Shown piece after piece: positions 1 to 7,573 of a DNA stretch of 64,000 nt. The position numbers and the translations under genes were made by a program. The stretch's first letter is position 1. The number at the start of each line of letters is the position of its first letter. Source of the stretch: Tumebacillus flagellatus. GTDB taxonomy: Bacteria > Bacillota > Bacilli > Tumebacillales > Tumebacillaceae. Location of the stretch: contig NZ_JMIR01000007.1 in the NCBI RefSeq assembly GCF_000714935.1, positions 97,229 through 161,228 on the forward strand. Reading direction: 5' to 3'. The notes beneath the pieces were generated by a model. It was not told the origin of the DNA, ran no database searches, and saw nothing but the letters and a program-made list of their open reading frames with translations.

Positions 1-317
1 TTGCCGATGGTGATGTAACCGCCTGCCGGAATCGTCGTGCCGGACGGGAACGTGTACACGCCTTCGGTCAGCGAAGTAGCGCCAACGCCGTTATCGGTCA
101 GTTTGTAGCCGGACAAGTCGATAGCAGAAGAAGTTTTGTTGTAAAGCTCAACCCATTCTTGCGTCGTACCGGATGCGTAGTTGTACATGATTTCGTTGAC
201 AACGACCGAGCCGGCAGCAATCGCTGCGGAAGCCGGTTGAACATGATAAACTGCCGGTGCAACGAGTGCGCCGACCATTGCCAAACTGGTCAATCCGATA
301 ACTGTGCGTTTTTTCAT
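1..317 (-). CDS. Lamin-tail-domain secreted protein (C-terminal part beyond the window)
   Basis: Reading from the ATG at 317, the protein starts MKKRTVIGLTSLAMVG, a Lys/Arg plus hydrophobic signal peptide with a probable cleavage site after PASA near residue 32. The mature part opens with VVNEIMYNYASGTTQEWVEL, followed by NKTS, DLSGYKLTD and a FPSGTTIPAGGYITIGN stretch. This order (NEI, EWVEL, G-Y-L-D, PAGGY) is the signature of the lamin tail domain, an Ig-like fold common in secreted bacterial nucleases and surface proteins. The ribosome site AAGGGGG lies at 331-338 and a good promoter is just upstream. The window ends inside the domain, so any following catalytic domain cannot be seen. The family call is confident; a specific function is not. 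Confidence 0.8.
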   Translation of the reverse strand, partial: MKKRTVIGLTSLAMVGALVAPAVYHVQPASAAIAAGSVVVNEIMYNYASGTTQEWVELYNKTSSAIDLSGYKLTDNGVGATSLTEGVYTFPSGTTIPAGGYITIG

Positions 318-361
318 GGTTCCGTGAATCCCCCTTGGAAGGTTGTCCTGTCTTCGAATTC

Positions 362-390
362 AGTATAAATGATATTTGTGATAATTTCAA
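362..390 (-). promoter_or_regulatory. Sigma-A promoter of the lamin-tail gene
   Basis: Reading on the minus strand, TTGAAA (385-390) is followed by a 17-base AT-rich spacer and TATACT (362-367), 45 bases before the start codon. This is close to the vegetative consensus with ideal spacing. Confidence 0.75.
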
Positions 391-566
391 CAATTATTTG
401 TAAAGAATGCATATGTAATTGAATTCCATTTCCGCAAATCCCACACAGTTTTTCAGAATTGAATTCAGGGAGGAAAAAGGGCGGCAGAAATGGTATTCTT
501 ATTGAAGGAGAACGAACAGGCACGGTACGTACGCACGGCGATTCAGTAAGGAGAAGAGAATCTAAC

Positions 567-1409
567 ATGAGCACCGCCTATAAGCCCAGCAGGGGCGATT
601 TTGAACGGCTGTCGAAATTTCGCGCGCCGTATCAACAAGCTGTCGATGAACTCAAAGTCAAATTAAAAGGCATCAAGTACGGCTGTCTCGAACAAGACCG
701 CTACTCGCCGATCGAATTCGTGGTCGGCCGCGTCAAGTCTGTCGAGTCGCTGTTGAAAAAAGCGGAGAAGAAGGGCATCCAGATCGGCGTCGGCAACTGG
801 GTCGAGGAGATTGAGAGCCATGTGTACGACATCGCCGGCCTGCGCGTTGTCACCCGCTATCTGGAAGACATCCGCGAAGTGCAGGAGATTCTCTGCGAAC
901 GCGAGGATTTCCAAATCGTCGAGATCACCGATTACATTGACACGCCCAAGGAATCGGGCTACCGCAGCGTGCATTTGATCGTGCGCTACCCGACGTATCA
1001 CGGCTCGCAAAAACGCGATGTGCTCTGCGAAATTCAGTTGCGGACGCTGGCGATGAATTTCTGGGCGACCAACGAGCATGAGTTGCGCTACAAGTACGAC
1101 GAGAAGCTGCCGGAAGAGATGAAGGAACAACTCCGCCGCGCCGCCGACGCCGCCAACGAGCTCGATTTGCAGATGGCGCAATTCCGCCGCGACATCCGCA
1201 CTTCGCAAGAGATCATGCGCGAAGACATCGTCTCCAACGAAGACAAACTGGAGGAAATCTTCTCGCTCTACGTCAAGAAAGACTTCACGCGCGCCGCGGA
1301 ACTCTACCAAACGTACTTCGCCGCTGCGCACGACTTCACGTACAACCCGAAATTGCAGATGATCGACGAGATGCTCAATTCCCGACTCGTCAAAAAACCC
1401 GGCTCCTAA
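567..1409 (+). CDS. Small alarmone synthetase (RelA/SpoT synthetase domain, RelQ/YjbM-like)
   Basis: 280-residue GTP pyrophosphokinase with only the synthetase domain; there is no HD hydrolase, TGS or ACT domain. Visible family motifs in order are RVKSVESLLKKAEKKG, DIAGLRVV, TDYIDTPKESGYRSVHL and CEIQLRTLAMNFWATNEHEL, the last two forming the nucleotide pocket of small alarmone synthetases. It should transfer pyrophosphate from ATP to GDP or GTP, making (p)ppGpp in the cytoplasm. ATG 567 is chosen because AAGGAG lies 12-18 bases upstream; an in-frame start at 459 would add a basic tail without a ribosome site. At about 280 residues it is longer than typical RelQ or RelP (roughly 210-240), with the extra length in a charged C-terminal helical part. 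The gene ends inside a terminator shared with the convergent S1-domain gene. Confidence 0.88.
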   Translation: MSTAYKPSRGDFERLSKFRAPYQQAVDELKVKLKGIKYGCLEQDRYSPIEFVVGRVKSVESLLKKAEKKGIQIGVGNWVEEIESHVYDIAGLRVVTRYLEDIREVQEILCEREDFQIVEITDYIDTPKESGYRSVHLIVRYPTYHGSQKRDVLCEIQLRTLAMNFWATNEHELRYKYDEKLPEEMKEQLRRAADAANELDLQMAQFRRDIRTSQEIMREDIVSNEDKLEEIFSLYVKKDFTRAAELYQTYFAAAHDFTYNPKLQMIDEMLNSRLVKKPGS

Positions 1410-1423
1410 GGAGTCGGGTTTTT
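1392..1423. terminator. Bidirectional terminator shared by two convergent genes
   Basis: AAAACCCGGCTCC and GGAGTCGGGTTTT form a stem with a loop of only TAA, with A and U tracts on both sides. The loop carries the stop codon of the alarmone synthetase (1407-1409, plus strand) and the stop of the S1-domain gene (1406-1408, minus strand). Confidence 0.85.
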
Positions 1424-2209
1424 CAATGCGCGTTCTATGAGAGAGAGCAACAGATAGTTCAAATCGGGTTCAAAATTGTCGACCACCGTCTGCATCGCAT
1501 AGGTGAAACGGAACGTGTTGTTTTTCTCCAGCAGGTCGCGCAAGAGTTTTTGCGCCTGTTCAGACATCGCGGTCTGCGAGACGCCTTCAATGAATTTCTG
1601 AATGTCAGCAAGTTCAGAATCCAGACGCGCTGATAGCGAATCGCGGGTCGGCACGCTTGGAACCGGCTGGGAAGTCGTAAATTGATGCGGCGCCAATTCG
1701 CCGGCGGGGGTCGCCACGGGAGCCGGAGGTTGCGGAGCGGCAAACGTCGGAGCGGGAGCAGCGGTCGTCGGAGCCGCCGGCGCGGCACCGGTTGCAGTCG
1801 GTGCAATCACATCCGGAACGACCAGCGCATCCGCCACGGTCGGAGCAACGGTTGCCGTTGCGGACGGAGTCGAAGCTGCGTCGTGGAATTTGTCTCTGTC
1901 CTTCTCTTTGCCGTCCATCGTGAAAGCAACTTCGCCGCTGCGGCGGTCATATTTCGTAATGCGTACCGTAATCGATTCTTCGCGCTCGATCATCTCCGGC
2001 AATTTGCCTTGCAGATCGACTGCCATCTCGCTGTTGTGCAACAAACCGCTCAATCCGTCGGTCGTGGACGCAAAGCAACCAAAATCCATCATGCGAAACG
2101 GAAACACTTCAATCGTTTGGCCAACATGGTATTTCCCGGTCAAGCTCGGCTTCAAATTGTCCTTCTTCGACCGACCAAACTGTTGTACATACCGCAATGT
2201 CGTATCCAT
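1406..2209 (-). CDS. S1 RNA-binding-domain protein with Ala/Pro-rich linker
   Basis: About 267 residues. Near residues 25-105 lies an S1-type OB fold: KYHVGQTIEV, DFGCFASTTDGLSGLLHNSEM, then ITVRITKYDRRSGEVAFTM. A low-complexity linker of roughly 90 residues, rich in Ala, Pro, Thr and Val, joins it to a C-terminal helical segment (SELADIQKFIEGVSQ, LRDLLEKNN) of unknown fold. The start at 2209 is preferred because AAAGGAG sits about 12 bases upstream; an ATG at 2269 lacks a ribosome site. S1 domains bind single-stranded RNA, so a role in RNA metabolism or translation is inferred. It is convergent with the alarmone synthetase and shares its terminator, overlapping it by 4 bases. No specific homolog was recognised. 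Confidence 0.7.
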   Translation of the reverse strand: MDTTLRYVQQFGRSKKDNLKPSLTGKYHVGQTIEVFPFRMMDFGCFASTTDGLSGLLHNSEMAVDLQGKLPEMIEREESITVRITKYDRRSGEVAFTMDGKEKDRDKFHDAASTPSATATVAPTVADALVVPDVIAPTATGAAPAAPTTAAPAPTFAAPQPPAPVATPAGELAPHQFTTSQPVPSVPTRDSLSARLDSELADIQKFIEGVSQTAMSEQAQKLLRDLLEKNNTFRFTYAMQTVVDNFEPDLNYLLLSLIERALKNPTP

Positions 2210-2310
2210 AGAGAGCCCGTACTCCTTTAGTAGCAGGATATGTAAACCTAAAAATTCTACCTTATCCATTTAAGTTAACAGTCTCCATCACCATTGTCAA
2301 GTCAGCACGA

Positions 2311-2348
2311 AAAAAGGGAACTCCGCCGTCGGTCGGGAGCTCCCTTTT
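2311..2348 (-). terminator. Terminator of the CoA-binding/DsbA-like operon
   Basis: On the minus strand AAAAGGGAGCTCC pairs with GGAGTTCCCTTTTTT with one mismatch, ending in a run of T. It lies about 30 bases after the stop of the DsbA-family gene. Confidence 0.75.
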
Positions 2349-2379
2349 CAATAAAAAGTTGTAAATACGTTGAAAGTTT

Positions 2380-2961
2380 CTAGCGAGCCAATTCGCGCAG
2401 TTGTTCCAACGTCGGCATGTCGTCAAAGTGGTGGATCAACAGGCGCTTCGACGCGTCCGCTCTGTTCACATAGTCGGGGATCGTGTCGAGGTTTTCGTCT
2501 GCCGCTTGTTGCAGATCGGTTTCATACGCGGCACGGCCGGCATCGCTCTCCAGCGCTTGGCGGAAATCGGCACCGTTCAAGCCGACCGATTCGGCGAGTT
2601 GCACGAGCACGTCGCGGTCGGAGATGTCTTGCTTCTCTGCCCAATGCGCCCGATAGACCGCTTCTACATAGGAAGCGGCCGCTCCGAACTGTTCAGCGAC
2701 TTTGGTGGCGATCAGCGCCGGGACGGTGTCCGATTGAACGGGAGACGAGACGCGGATGCCCGTCTCTTCGCGCAATTCCTTCAAGCGCACGCCCGCCGCT
2801 TCGCGGTAGCCTTCCGGTTTTTCCGGCGGGTTGGCGTTCGGCGGCATCTTCCAGACTTTATACTTGATCTCGACGCCCTCTTTCGCCAGTTCGCGGATCG
2901 TGTGCGCGCCGATGTAGCACCACGGGCAGGCGTAATCAAAGTGGTAGCGCAATCCGCTCAT
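2380..2961 (-). CDS. DsbA-family (FrnE-like) thiol oxidoreductase
   Basis: 193 residues in the thioredoxin superfamily with an inserted helical domain. The N-terminus has FDYACPWCYIG, giving the active-site CPWC motif at about residues 12-15, as in 2-hydroxychromene-2-carboxylate isomerase/FrnE-type DsbA proteins. The central part (AVYRAHWAEKQDISDRDVLVQLAESVGL) and the C-terminal part carry the family's usual helical-insert residues. There is no signal peptide, so it probably acts in the cytosol on thiol substrates; the substrate is unknown. Its ATG overlaps the TGA of the CoA-binding gene (TGATG), with GGGAGGG upstream, so the two are translationally coupled. Confidence 0.85.
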   Translation of the reverse strand: MSGLRYHFDYACPWCYIGAHTIRELAKEGVEIKYKVWKMPPNANPPEKPEGYREAAGVRLKELREETGIRVSSPVQSDTVPALIATKVAEQFGAAASYVEAVYRAHWAEKQDISDRDVLVQLAESVGLNGADFRQALESDAGRAAYETDLQQAADENLDTIPDYVNRADASKRLLIHHFDDMPTLEQLRELAR

Positions 2962-3389
2962 CAGTGTTTCCCTCCCGCGAGCAGCACGCTGTGCGCCACG
3001 GCGATGCACTGATCCATGAGGATCTCCACGCCGTTTTCTTTCGCCAGTTGTGCGGCTTGCTCATCGTACACGCCCTGTTGCGCCCAGATGCGTTTCGCGC
3101 CGGCTTTGATGGCCGATTCGACGACGCTGTACAGTTCTTCGGAGCGGCGGAAGACGTTGACGAGGTCGATTTTTTCCGGAATTTCTTCGAGGGCGGCGTA
3201 CGGTTTTTCCCCGAGCACGTCGGTTTTCAGCATCGGGTTGACCGGCAGGATCCGGTAGCCGCGCGCTTGCATCGTTTCCGCGATTTGGTAGGAGGTGCGG
3301 TCCGGCTTGTCGGACAGTCCGACCACCGCGATGGTTTTGGTTTCTTGGAGCCATTGTTTGACGATTTCGTTGGACGGAGCTTCATACAT
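2961..3389 (-). CDS. CoA-binding Rossmann protein (YccU/YneT-like)
   Basis: 142 residues and a single CoA-binding domain of the succinyl-CoA synthetase alpha type. IAVVGLSDKPDRTSYQI provides the glycine-poor nucleotide loop. GYRILPVNP, VNVFRRSE and RIWAQQGVYDEQAAQLA follow, matching the YccU/YneT family. Residue 5 of the longer frame (ATG at 3389) is used as start because AGGTGA lies 8 bases upstream; starts at 3398 and 3401 would place the ribosome site inside the gene. These proteins bind CoA or a related nucleotide, but their role is not established. First gene of a two-gene operon with the DsbA-like gene. Confidence 0.85.
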   Translation of the reverse strand: MYEAPSNEIVKQWLQETKTIAVVGLSDKPDRTSYQIAETMQARGYRILPVNPMLKTDVLGEKPYAALEEIPEKIDLVNVFRRSEELYSVVESAIKAGAKRIWAQQGVYDEQAAQLAKENGVEILMDQCIAVAHSVLLAGGKH

Positions 3390-3563
3390 GGCGATCATCA
3401 CCTATTCTGCTTTTTGCCAACAGCATACCCTATTGATTGGAAAAAAAACTGTCGCCCACGACACATTCCGGGCGTTCGAGATACTCCCGTCGGGTTTCAA
3501 AAAGGGGACAAACATGGTACATTGAACCCACATCCATTCATATACATAGGAGGAACAGCACGA

Positions 3564-3923
3564 ATGGCAGAGATTCTTTTCTATGAATATCCCAAGTGCG
3601 GTACCTGCCGCAATGCCAAGAAATACTTGGACGCAAACGGCGTCGACTACGAAGACATCCACATCGTGGACCAACCGCCGACCCAAGACCAATTGCGAGA
3701 CTATCTGGAGAAGAGCGGGCTTGAGATCAAGAAGTTCTTCAACACGAGCGGCAACAAATACAAAGAACTCGGTCTGAAGGACAAGTTGAAAGACATGAGC
3801 GTCGAGGAGCAACTTCGCTTGCTCGCGTCGGACGGCATGTTGATCAAACGCCCGATCCTCGTGCGCGGCGACCGCGTGACGGTCGGCTTCAAGGAAGAGG
3901 AGTTCCAGAAAGTGCTCGGTTAG
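3564..3923 (+). CDS. ArsC/Spx-family thiol protein (YusI-like)
   Basis: 119 residues. The protein opens with ILFYEYPKCGTCRNAKKYL, placing a CGTC redox pair at residues 12-15, followed by GVDYEDIHIVDQPPTQDQL and FNTSGNKYKELGLKD. RPILVRGDRVTVGF near the C-terminus contains the cis-Pro segment of the arsenate reductase fold. This matches ArsC-family proteins of the YusI/Spx/MgsR branch. The downstream RPI and G-F pattern fits a redox protein better than the RNA polymerase-binding Spx, but this cannot be settled by eye. The ribosome site AGGAGG (3549-3554) precedes the ATG at 3564. The M16 protease gene begins 8 bases after the stop, so the two are probably cotranscribed. Confidence 0.85.
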   Translation: MAEILFYEYPKCGTCRNAKKYLDANGVDYEDIHIVDQPPTQDQLRDYLEKSGLEIKKFFNTSGNKYKELGLKDKLKDMSVEEQLRLLASDGMLIKRPILVRGDRVTVGFKEEEFQKVLG

Positions 3924-3931
3924 GAGCGTGT

Positions 3932-5158
3932 GTGCAGAGGATGATACGCAAAACGATATTGCCCAACGGCTTACGAATCATTACGGAAAAAACCCCCTAT
4001 CTGCGCGGGGCTGTGGCGCACTTGCGCTTTGGCATCGGTTCCGGCTTGGAGCCGTTCCGCTTGTGGGGCGTGGCGCACGTCTTGGAACACATGGTCTTCA
4101 AAGGCACGCCGACGATGGACCAAGTGGTGTTCGGCAACGAAATCGCCCGCTTGGGGTGCTCGACCAACGCGTCGACCGGCTTTGAATCGACGACGTTTGA
4201 AATCGACGGGCCGGCAGAGACGATCTTGCAGGGCTTGGATCTGTTTGCGGCGTTGATCGCGGGGTTCCATGTGCCGGCCGAAGAGTTTGACAAGGAAAAA
4301 GACGTGATCCAAGAAGAATGGAAGATGTACCGCGACGACCCGTCCGCGTGGGGCGAAGACCTCGCTTACCATTCGCTGCTCGGCAACTACGCGCACCCGA
4401 CGATCGGGACGCCGGAGTCGGTCGATGCTCTGACGCGCCGCCAAGTGTTGGAGTTTTCGCAGGCGTATTACACGCCGGACAACTTGGTGGTCGGGCTCGT
4501 CGGCAACGTCGAGCATGAAGCGGTGGTGGAAGTGCTGGCGAAGCACTTTGGCGGCAATGCGCGCAAGAGCCAGAATTTGCGCGTGCCGCCGCTCTCGCAG
4601 ATCAAGTCGCGCCATGAGGAAGAGGAGTGCGAGCAAGAGCAAGTGTTCCTCGGCTTCCGGGCTCCGGCGATTCAGCGTCCGGATCTGCCGGCGTTCGATA
4701 CGGCGATGACGATCTTCGGAGGCGATTCGTGGTCGCGCTTGTTCCAGCGATTGCGTAACGAACTCGGTCTCGTCTACACGGTGGAGGGCGGATATTCCGG
4801 GTGGCAGCATGTCGGCACGTACATGATCTACGCCGGGTGCCAGCCGAGCGAAACGGACCGCGTGCTGGCGGAGATCCTGCACGAGATCGACCGTTTCCAA
4901 CGGGACATCACGGAAGACGAACTGCTGCGTTCCAAAGCGATGCTGCGGGCGTCGCTTCTGATGAGCAGCGACCAACTGGGCAACAAAGTTCAGAAGCTCG
5001 TCGACGACGAAGTGCTCTGGGGCGAATGGCGTCCGTATGAGCGCGACATCGCCGATCTGGAAGGAGTCACGCGGGAAGACGCGCTGCGTCTCGTGCACGA
5101 AGTGTTTCATGACACGCAGATGACCCGCGTCACCGTCGGCCCGTACCAACCGAAATAA
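3932..5158 (+). CDS. M16-family zinc metallopeptidase
   Basis: 408 residues. The inverted zinc motif HxxEH is seen as HVLEH at residues 49-53, with the more distant Glu ligand in the VIQEEWKMYRDDP segment near residues 128-135. The second half has the inactive-fold landmark RLRNELGLVYTV, typical of the C-terminal substrate-binding domain. Length and order match the single-chain processing-peptidase type such as B. subtilis MlpA/YmxG. It likely degrades peptides in the cytosol. The GTG at 3932 is used because GGAG ends 5 bases before it; the ATG at 3941 would leave a 14-base gap. It follows the ArsC-like gene closely. Confidence 0.85.
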   Translation: MQRMIRKTILPNGLRIITEKTPYLRGAVAHLRFGIGSGLEPFRLWGVAHVLEHMVFKGTPTMDQVVFGNEIARLGCSTNASTGFESTTFEIDGPAETILQGLDLFAALIAGFHVPAEEFDKEKDVIQEEWKMYRDDPSAWGEDLAYHSLLGNYAHPTIGTPESVDALTRRQVLEFSQAYYTPDNLVVGLVGNVEHEAVVEVLAKHFGGNARKSQNLRVPPLSQIKSRHEEEECEQEQVFLGFRAPAIQRPDLPAFDTAMTIFGGDSWSRLFQRLRNELGLVYTVEGGYSGWQHVGTYMIYAGCQPSETDRVLAEILHEIDRFQRDITEDELLRSKAMLRASLLMSSDQLGNKVQKLVDDEVLWGEWRPYERDIADLEGVTREDALRLVHEVFHDTQMTRVTVGPYQPK

Positions 5159-5178
5159 GGCAGTTATCCTCGCCGAAC

Positions 5179-5212
5179 AAAGCCCCTTGCCGCACGCGGA
5201 CAAGGGGCTTTT
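5179..5212 (+). terminator. Terminator after the M16 protease gene
   Basis: AAGCCCCTTG and CAAGGGGCTT form a perfect 10-bp stem around a GC-rich loop, followed by a short T run. Confidence 0.85.
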
Positions 5213-5357
5213 CGTCGTGCAGGCACAACGTTGATCTGCGCGGCGCTTGCCCAACAGGGAATCGGTACTCAAGATGCACGCTGTGAAGGAAGAAATGGTG
5301 TATAATCTTCGCATTGAGCACTTATTTCGAGGAACGAATTTTAGGGGAGTGTGGAAT

Positions 5358-6281
5358 TTGGGCGAGGAGAGAAAGGCCAGGCTGCTGTTGGTTTTTGTCG
5401 TGGTGATCTGGGGGTTGAACGTGGTCATGGTCAAGTATCTGTCCGACTTTTTCACCCCGACGATGCTGGCGGCGTGGCGGATCGGGGCGGCGGCGCTGCT
5501 GTTGACGGGGATGACGGCGAAACAGTACGGGTTTCGCAAACTCACCGTCGGCCAGTGGGGGACGATCATCGGCATTGCCGTGTCGGGGATTTTCCTGCAC
5601 CAGATTACGCTGTCGGCGGGCTTGAAGCTGACGACCGCTTCCACAGGATCGTTGATTCTCGGCTTGAACCCGTTGGTGACGATGGTGCTGGCGTACGTTC
5701 TGTTTCGCGAGCCGTTGACGGCGCGCAAGATCGGCGGAGTGCTGCTCGGTTTTTGCGGCGTGTTTCTCGTTGTGTTCGGCGCGTCATGGGAAGAGACGTC
5801 CACGCTGCACTTTGGCAAGGGCGAATGGCTGGTCGTCCTCGCGATGCTCGCGTACGTGATTTCGGGGATGTTTATCAAAAAAGCGACGCAAACCCTCCCG
5901 GTCATGGTCGTCACCGCGTACAGCCACGTCACGGCGACGGTGTTGTTGGCGATCACGGCGACGGGGGAGCAACTGGTTTCGAACCAGCCGTTTACGTTGC
6001 CGGGCGACTGGTTTGTCTGGGTCGTGTTGCTGTTCTCCGGGATCATGGCGACCGGGTTCGGCTCGATCTGGTGGAACTCCGGCATCCGCGTAATCGGGGC
6101 GGGACGGACGTCGATGTACATCAACGGAATGCCGATGTTGAGCTTGATCTTCTCGGTGCTGCTCTTGGGCGAGTCGATCACGTGGATTCATATCGTCGGG
6201 TTCACGGCGGTGTTTCTGGCGATCGTGCTCGGGACGGGGAAGCCGAAAGCGAAAGCGGCGTCACTGACGACGAGCGCATAA
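5358..6281 (+). CDS. EamA/DMT-family transporter
   Basis: 307 residues with about ten hydrophobic helices arranged as two EamA repeats. The first repeat starts LLLVFVVVIWGLNVVMVKY and contains TTASTGSLILGLNPLVT; the second has MLAYVISGMFIKKAT and IGAGRTSMYINGMPMLSL. Members export amino acids, metabolites or drugs across the plasma membrane; the substrate cannot be read from sequence. TTG 5358 is chosen because AGGGGAG lies 8 bases upstream; an earlier GTG at 5349 abuts that site. A TATAAT hexamer at 5301-5306 may be its -10 element, though no good -35 is visible. The gene ends inside a strong terminator that recurs nearly identically 2 kb downstream. Confidence 0.85.
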   Translation: MGEERKARLLLVFVVVIWGLNVVMVKYLSDFFTPTMLAAWRIGAAALLLTGMTAKQYGFRKLTVGQWGTIIGIAVSGIFLHQITLSAGLKLTTASTGSLILGLNPLVTMVLAYVLFREPLTARKIGGVLLGFCGVFLVVFGASWEETSTLHFGKGEWLVVLAMLAYVISGMFIKKATQTLPVMVVTAYSHVTATVLLAITATGEQLVSNQPFTLPGDWFVWVVLLFSGIMATGFGSIWWNSGIRVIGAGRTSMYINGMPMLSLIFSVLLLGESITWIHIVGFTAVFLAIVLGTGKPKAKAASLTTSA

Positions 6282-6319
6282 AAAAAGCGGTTGCCCTTGG
6301 AAGGGGGCGGCCGCTTTTT
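6281..6319 (+). terminator. Terminator after the EamA gene; left copy of a duplicated hairpin
   Basis: AAAAAAGCGG pairs with CCGCTTTTT around an inner GC-rich hairpin. The copy at 8348-8384 differs by one G. The two copies bracket the AAA/RloB-like gene pair. Confidence 0.85.
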
Positions 6320-6421
6320 ATGTACGGTAAAAAAATTACATGTAATGAGGCAGTGTGTGTACCTTTTTTTCTTTGACAGGATATAATAGCAGGAGGAACT
6401 TCGTGAAAGGGAGGAATCGAA

Positions 6422-7573
6422 ATGCTAACTTCTCTTCGAATGAAAAATTATACATCATTTAAAAATGACACAATACTGGATCTTAAAAGCACCGGATACA
6501 AAATTCTTGAACGATCGAATGTGCATGAACAGGTGCTGAAGGGATTGTTTTTTGTTGGGCCGAATGCATCGGGGAAAACGAATGTCATACGAGCTTTGCG
6601 GTTGTTGTTGGAGCTTTTGTTTGCGGAAAAGATCGTGAATTTGTCTTCCAATGTATGCCTGTTTTCAGTGGAACACTCGTTTCTCTTGGAATACACGTTT
6701 GAAATCGGTCAAGCTGTCATCGAATATCAGATTGAATTTGACACGCAGCAACGCAAATTTCTGGTAGAAAAATTGACCGTCGATCAGGAGGAAGTCTTGA
6801 ATCGGGTCGGAAGCAACGGTGAAACGAAACTAACAGATGCGAGATTGTACTCGAATATCGACGACTATTCGCTCTTGTTGAGGGAGATTTACTACAATAC
6901 AAAGTTTCGCGCTCACGAAACACTCAAGAAATGGTTCGAATTCTTGCTGAACTCCGTGTATGTGGACGGCCACGAAAGAGTTCTTTTTTCACCGGGCAAA
7001 CACGGGTTGCGGTTGAACGAATATGTGCAATCCGAGGCAGGAGTTCAGACCATCAATCAATTTTTCACCGACTATCACTTCGATCAACGAATTGAGTACT
7101 CCAATTCGAGTGAGGGACCCCTTAATAGAATGGACAACGGAGAGGAGAAGCGGATCTTTTTTAAACGGGAAGGAATTGGAGAGCCCATTCCGTATTGGAT
7201 GGAGTCGTTGGGGAACCGAAATTTACTCAATCTATTACCAGCCTTTTTCCACGTGGTTCAGCGTGGGGGTATGCTGATCATTGACGAATTCAGCAGCGGT
7301 CTCCATAATTTCCTTGAGGAATTGCTGATCCGATATTTCATGAAAGCCTCAACAAACGCTCAGATTTTTATCGTATCTCATTCCACAAACCTGCTCACAA
7401 ATGCGCTGTTGAGACCTGACCAAATATACGCTGTGAATTTTTGGGGCAAAGAAGGAAGCGGACTCAAGTTATTTTCATCAGAAAAACCGAGAGAAGCGCA
7501 AAACTTAGAGAGAATGTATCTCAACGGCGTGTTCGGAGGAGTGCCGGAATACAACGATGAAGATCTCGCGTAA
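6422..7573 (+). CDS. AAA15-type ATPase of an RloA/AbiL-like defence module
   Basis: 383 residues, ABC/SMC-like AAA ATPase. It begins MLTSLRMKNYTSFKN, the usual N-terminal strand of this class. Walker A is GPNASGKT near residues 44-51. A signature-like region ESLGNRNLLNLLPAFF is at about 260-275, Walker B GGMLIIDEFSSGLH at about 282-295, and a switch histidine in VSHSTNLL near 320. This layout matches the COG1106 ATPases that pair with RloB/AbiLii proteins. In such two-gene systems the ATPase is thought to sense phage and control the partner. The gene is visibly more AT-rich than its neighbours. AAGGGAGG (6407-6414) precedes the start; TATAAT at 6382-6387 may be the -10 element. It overlaps the next gene by 17 bases. 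Confidence 0.85.
   Translation: MLTSLRMKNYTSFKNDTILDLKSTGYKILERSNVHEQVLKGLFFVGPNASGKTNVIRALRLLLELLFAEKIVNLSSNVCLFSVEHSFLLEYTFEIGQAVIEYQIEFDTQQRKFLVEKLTVDQEEVLNRVGSNGETKLTDARLYSNIDDYSLLLREIYYNTKFRAHETLKKWFEFLLNSVYVDGHERVLFSPGKHGLRLNEYVQSEAGVQTINQFFTDYHFDQRIEYSNSSEGPLNRMDNGEEKRIFFKREGIGEPIPYWMESLGNRNLLNLLPAFFHVVQRGGMLIIDEFSSGLHNFLEELLIRYFMKASTNAQIFIVSHSTNLLTNALLRPDQIYAVNFWGKEGSGLKLFSSEKPREAQNLERMYLNGVFGGVPEYNDEDLA

Noticed and set aside
3971..6181. Long minus-strand open frame (about 736 codons) across the M16 and EamA genes
   Set aside because: It lacks any recognisable domain and runs antisense to two well-supported genes; an artefact of GC-rich codon bias.
6373..6378. TTGACA upstream of the defence ATPase
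   Set aside because: It is only three bases from TATAAT at 6382, so the two cannot form one promoter, and no -10 lies 16-18 bases after it.
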